From Brumimicrobium sp040882265 (GTDB lineage: Bacteria; Bacteroidota; Bacteroidia; Flavobacteriales_D; Crocinitomicaceae): DNA of 25,673 nt. Of this stretch, positions 23,590 to 25,673 are shown piece by piece (positions within the stretch are counted from its first letter, which is position 1; every line of letters starts with the position of its first letter). The notes below the pieces were generated by a model, which saw only the letters and a program-made list of their open reading frames with translations, was not told the origin of the DNA and did no database searches. Both the position numbers and the translations under genes were made by a program. The stretch is taken from assembly GCA_040882265.1 (NCBI GenBank), contig JBBEBO010000096.1, positions 1 through 25,673 on the forward strand. Direction: 5' to 3'.

Positions 23590-25046
23590 AAAAAGTACTT
23601 ATTGCAAATAGGGGAGAGATTTCACGTCGAATTATTCGAACATTAAAGCAAATGAATATTAAATCTGTTGCAGTTTACTCTGAAGCAGATGTTAATGCAC
23701 CTTTTGTTCATGAAGCAGATGAAGCGGTTTGTATTGGAGCAGCTCCATCTTCTGAAAGTTATTTAGTTCAAGAAAAAATCTTAAAAGTCGCTAAAGACCT
23801 AGGAGTTGATGGTATTCATCCCGGTTATGGATTTCTTTCAGAAAACGCTGATTTTGCAGAAAATGTTAGAAAAGCTGGTATAAAACTGATTGGACCTTCT
23901 TCAGAAGCGATGAAGGTGATGGGAGATAAACTCAGTGCAAAACAAGCAGTAAAAAAATATAATGTCCCTTTAGTTCCGGGTATTGATGAAGCAGTAACTG
24001 ATTTTTATGAAGCGGAGAAAATCGCTACACAAATTGGCTTTCCAGTTTTAATAAAAGCATCTGCTGGTGGTGGCGGAAAAGGAATGCGCCTAGTGGAAAA
24101 AGCTGAAGAAATGAAAGAGCAAATGCAACTAGCTCAATCAGAAGCGCGCTCTTCTTTTGGTGATGATGCTGTTTTTGTTGAGAAGTTTGTCACTAAACCG
24201 AGACATATAGAAATTCAGGTGTTTGCTGATGATCATGGGAATGTTATTCACTTGTTTGAAAGAGAATGTAGCATTCAACGCAGACATCAAAAAGTAATAG
24301 AAGAAGCCCCTAGCGCTGTCTTGACTCCTGAGCTTCGTGAGAAGATGGGGAAAGCGGCTTGTGATGTAGCCAAAGCCTGCGATTATTCAGGTGCTGGAAC
24401 TGTAGAGTTTTTATTAGATGCTAATCACGATTTCTTTTTCTTGGAAATGAATACCCGTTTACAGGTTGAGCATCCAGTTACTGAAGAAATCACTGGTTTA
24501 GATCTTGTAGAATGGCAAATTCGAGTGGCAAATGGAGAGAAACTACCTAAGAAACAAGAAGAGTTGTCGATTAATGGTCACGCTATGGAAGTTCGTGTCT
24601 ATGCTGAAGATGCACTTAATAATTTTACTCCTGATATAGGAACACTTGCTAGATATAGAAAGCCAACCGCAGATTATATAAGAATAGACGATGCTTTTGA
24701 GGAAGGAATGGAAATTCCAATTTATTATGACCCAATGATTGCAAAGTTGGTCACTTGGGGAGAAGATAGAAAACAAGCCATCGAACGAATGATTGAAGCA
24801 ATCGATCACTATGAAATTTCTGGATTGAGAACAACGCTCGATTTTGGTAAATACGTAATGAAACACTCAGCTTTTAGAAGTGGTGATTTTGATACTAATT
24901 TCATCAAACATTATTTTGAAGATCCAAACATTATCCATGAAGCACAAGAAGAAGAAAAAAGAGCTTTGGTTGCATCAATTGATGATATTTGGGAGAAATT
25001 AATTGACATCAAAACAAGAGAGTTTGCTTCGGAACAACTTGATTAA
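23586..25046 (+). CDS. accC: Biotin carboxylase subunit of an acyl-CoA carboxylase (AccC family)
   Basis: The enzyme carboxylates biotin on a carrier protein using ATP and bicarbonate. The 486-residue product shows the biotin-carboxylase domains in order: KKVLIANRGEISRR, GIHPGYGFLSEN, the ATP-grasp lysines Lys115 and Lys157, the glycine loop GGGGKG (161-166), FVEKFVTKPRHIEIQV, HQKVIEEAP, and the catalytic LEMNTRLQVEHPVTE with Glu287, Asn289 and Arg291. It has no biotinyl domain. It is about 37 residues longer than E. coli AccC (449), the extra being a C-terminal tail. It could serve acetyl-CoA carboxylase or a propionyl-CoA-type complex; carrier and carboxyltransferase genes are not in the window. 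It is coupled to tamB by a 4-nt overlap. Confidence 0.92.
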   Translation: MKKVLIANRGEISRRIIRTLKQMNIKSVAVYSEADVNAPFVHEADEAVCIGAAPSSESYLVQEKILKVAKDLGVDGIHPGYGFLSENADFAENVRKAGIKLIGPSSEAMKVMGDKLSAKQAVKKYNVPLVPGIDEAVTDFYEAEKIATQIGFPVLIKASAGGGGKGMRLVEKAEEMKEQMQLAQSEARSSFGDDAVFVEKFVTKPRHIEIQVFADDHGNVIHLFERECSIQRRHQKVIEEAPSAVLTPELREKMGKAACDVAKACDYSGAGTVEFLLDANHDFFFLEMNTRLQVEHPVTEEITGLDLVEWQIRVANGEKLPKKQEELSINGHAMEVRVYAEDALNNFTPDIGTLARYRKPTADYIRIDDAFEEGMEIPIYYDPMIAKLVTWGEDRKQAIERMIEAIDHYEISGLRTTLDFGKYVMKHSAFRSGDFDTNFIKHYFEDPNIIHEAQEEEKRALVASIDDIWEKLIDIKTREFASEQLD

Positions 25047-25056
25047 AGCAAATCAC

Positions 25057-25064
25057 TATATTTG
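25057..25064 (+). promoter_or_regulatory. -7 box of the tRNA-Pro gene
   Basis: TATATTTG fits TAnnTTTG and ends 12 nt before the first tRNA base at 25077. It starts 10 nt after the carboxylase stop codon. A TTG at 25039-25041 is closer than the usual -33 spacing (15 nt instead of about 20). Confidence 0.5.
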
Positions 25065-25076
25065 TTGACCAATTTT

Positions 25077-25151
25077 CGGGATGTAGCTTAGTCCGGTTAA
25101 AGTGCTCGTCTGGGGGGCGAGAGATCGGAGGTTCGAATCCTCTCATCCCGA
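25077..25151 (+). tRNA. tRNA-Pro, anticodon GGG
   Basis: A full cloverleaf can be drawn. Acceptor stem CGGGATG (25077-25083) pairs with CATCCCG (25144-25150) and discriminator A follows. The D arm holds GGTTAA. The anticodon stem CTCGT/GCGAG has one G-U pair and encloses the loop CTGGGGG, anticodon GGG, which reads CCC/CCU proline codons. The T arm carries GGTTCGAATCC. The 3' CCA is not encoded (the sequence continues ACAAAT), as is usual in this phylum. The structure was folded by eye. Confidence 0.93.
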
Positions 25152-25273
25152 CAAATAAATTTTAAAATACAAGAAGTGTTTTCTCAAACCTTGCTCAAAT
25201 CAATATCCGATCACTTGAGAGGATGAGAACTTGTTCGACCCGAGCGAGTAACGAGCGAGAGCACCGACCGTAG

Positions 25274-25300
25274 TGGAGGTAATCCTCTCATCCCGACAAA
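25274..25300 (+). repeat. Partial duplicate of the tRNA-Pro 3' end
   Basis: AATCCTCTCATCCCGACAAA occurs twice: at 25136-25155 (T-arm and acceptor of the tRNA plus 4 nt) and at 25281-25300. The match extends left through GGAGGT if three bases (TCG of the T loop) are deleted in the second copy. A tRNA 3'-end duplication is the classic footprint of integrase-mediated insertion, but only about 125 bp separates the copies and no integrase is present. Confidence 0.75.
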
Positions 25301-25309
25301 AATTCATTT

Positions 25310-25450
25310 GAAATGCAACCCGAAATACTTTACATTTTCCTTAGGATTGTAGTATGTTTTTGAACCGCAGAATATTTAATACAGAACTGCAGATTTTAGA
25401 AGTTGCGAGTTCGATATTCGTTAATCCATATTCGATATTCTGCGGTTCCA
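25310..25450. repeat. 141-bp direct repeat, copy 1
   Basis: It matches copy 2 at an offset of exactly 176 bp with no gaps and about 9 mismatches. It contains a 13-bp inverted repeat, GAACCGCAGAATA (25362-25374) and TATTCTGCGGTTC (25436-25448), bounding an 87-bp core. Inside are a third GAACTGCAGA-like motif and the doubled word TTCGATATTC. It could be a miniature mobile or extragenic palindromic element; no transposase is seen. Confidence 0.85.
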
Positions 25451-25485
25451 CGCTAATTTTTGAGTTCTGCTAAAAAAAACCATTA

Positions 25486-25626
25486 GAAACGCAATCCAAA
25501 ATGCGCTACATTTTCCTTAGGATTGTAGCATGTTTTTGAACCGCAGAATACTTAATACAGAACCGCAGATTTTAGAAGTTGCGAGTTCGATATTCGTTAA
25601 TCCATATTCGATATTCTGCGGTTCCA
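25486..25626. repeat. 141-bp direct repeat, copy 2
   Basis: Second copy of the unit at 25310-25450. The inverted ends are at 25538-25550 and 25612-25624. In this copy the internal motif is GAACCGCAGA, identical to the left end, so each end word is better preserved here. A 35-bp spacer unlike the repeat separates the copies. Confidence 0.85.
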
Positions 25627-25673
25627 TTTAAATTTCAACCACGTAAACCTAGAAAATGAGAACAAACTCACAT

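Larger units (their letters stand above)
25152..25673. other. Repeat-rich region after tRNA-Pro, no protein gene seen
   Basis: I see no protein gene in these 522 bp. They hold a second, partial copy of the tRNA-Pro 3' end (25274-25300) with a matching inverted stretch upstream (25217-25228), and a pair of 141-bp direct repeats (25310-25450 and 25486-25626). The last 47 bp show nothing; the CAT at the very end would read ATG TGA on the minus strand, so it is not a gene start. Confidence 0.7.

Noticed and set aside
24543..24866. 107-codon frame antisense to the biotin carboxylase
   Set aside because: Antisense shadow of a well-conserved gene with no features of its own.
25200..25300. Second tRNA gene after tRNA-Pro
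   Set aside because: Only the T-arm/acceptor 3' part is present, with a deletion in the T loop; no anticodon arm or 5' acceptor strand can be formed.
25310..25626. Direct repeats considered as a CRISPR array
   Set aside because: Only two copies, 141 bp each with a 35-bp spacer; far too long for CRISPR repeats, and no cas genes are present.

Overview
The window looks like a chromosomal segment of a low-GC member of the Bacteroidota, most likely Flavobacteriales. The evidence is: the minus-strand run parA-parB-DUF5683-dapB-lepB-wbqC and the DUF3276 (PUR-alpha-like) gene, both typical of this phylum; TamB divergent from tsaD; and repeated promoter boxes of the Bacteroidota type (-7 TAnnTTTG, sometimes with -33 TTG about 20 nt upstream). 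I cannot name the species from the sequence alone.

Layout. 1-359 (-) is the 5' end of a secreted protein with 56-residue repeats that continues off the left edge. 790-3132 (+) holds a DUF368 membrane protein (PopT family), shikimate dehydrogenase (overlapping it by 20 nt) and an AlbA_2/Schlafen-type protein. 3136-5403 (-) carries biotin genes bioF and bioB. 5586-6905 (-) holds a MepB-like protein and an outer-membrane beta-barrel protein. 7001-9910 (+) is a large AsmA-like inner-membrane protein with a charged helical tail, followed by a strong hairpin. 9911-10770 has no convincing protein gene but contains what looks like a complete small-RNA unit on the minus strand. 10771-16381 (-) is the parA-parB-DUF5683-dapB-lepB-wbqC cluster, preceded by the DUF3276 gene (16483-16809). 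16961-17737 (+) is a VanX-like D-Ala-D-Ala dipeptidase lipoprotein. 17913-18929 (-) is tsaD, starting at TTG and divergent from tamB (18955-23589, +), which overlaps a biotin carboxylase gene (23586-25046) by 4 nt. A tRNA-Pro(GGG) follows at 25077-25151. The right edge is repeat-rich: a second partial copy of the tRNA 3' end, then two 141-bp direct repeats with internal 13-bp inverted repeats.

Functional themes. Much of the window serves the cell envelope: PopT-type carrier-lipid recycling, lysine/DAP synthesis (dapB), signal peptidase, D-Ala-D-Ala dipeptidase, an outer-membrane barrel and two very large AsmA/TamB-superfamily proteins that probably form lipid-conducting grooves. Chromosome partition (parAB) and tRNA t6A modification (tsaD) are core functions. 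Biotin synthesis (bioB, bioF) and a biotin-dependent carboxylase subunit both occur, about 18 kb apart.

The best candidate for something undescribed is the orphan transcription unit at about 10352-10457 (-): a well-spaced -33/-7 promoter, a GGTTA-repeat 5' segment and a rho-independent-type terminator, with a 15-bp perfect inverted repeat just upstream of the promoter. No defence system, CRISPR array, prophage or intact insertion sequence was seen.
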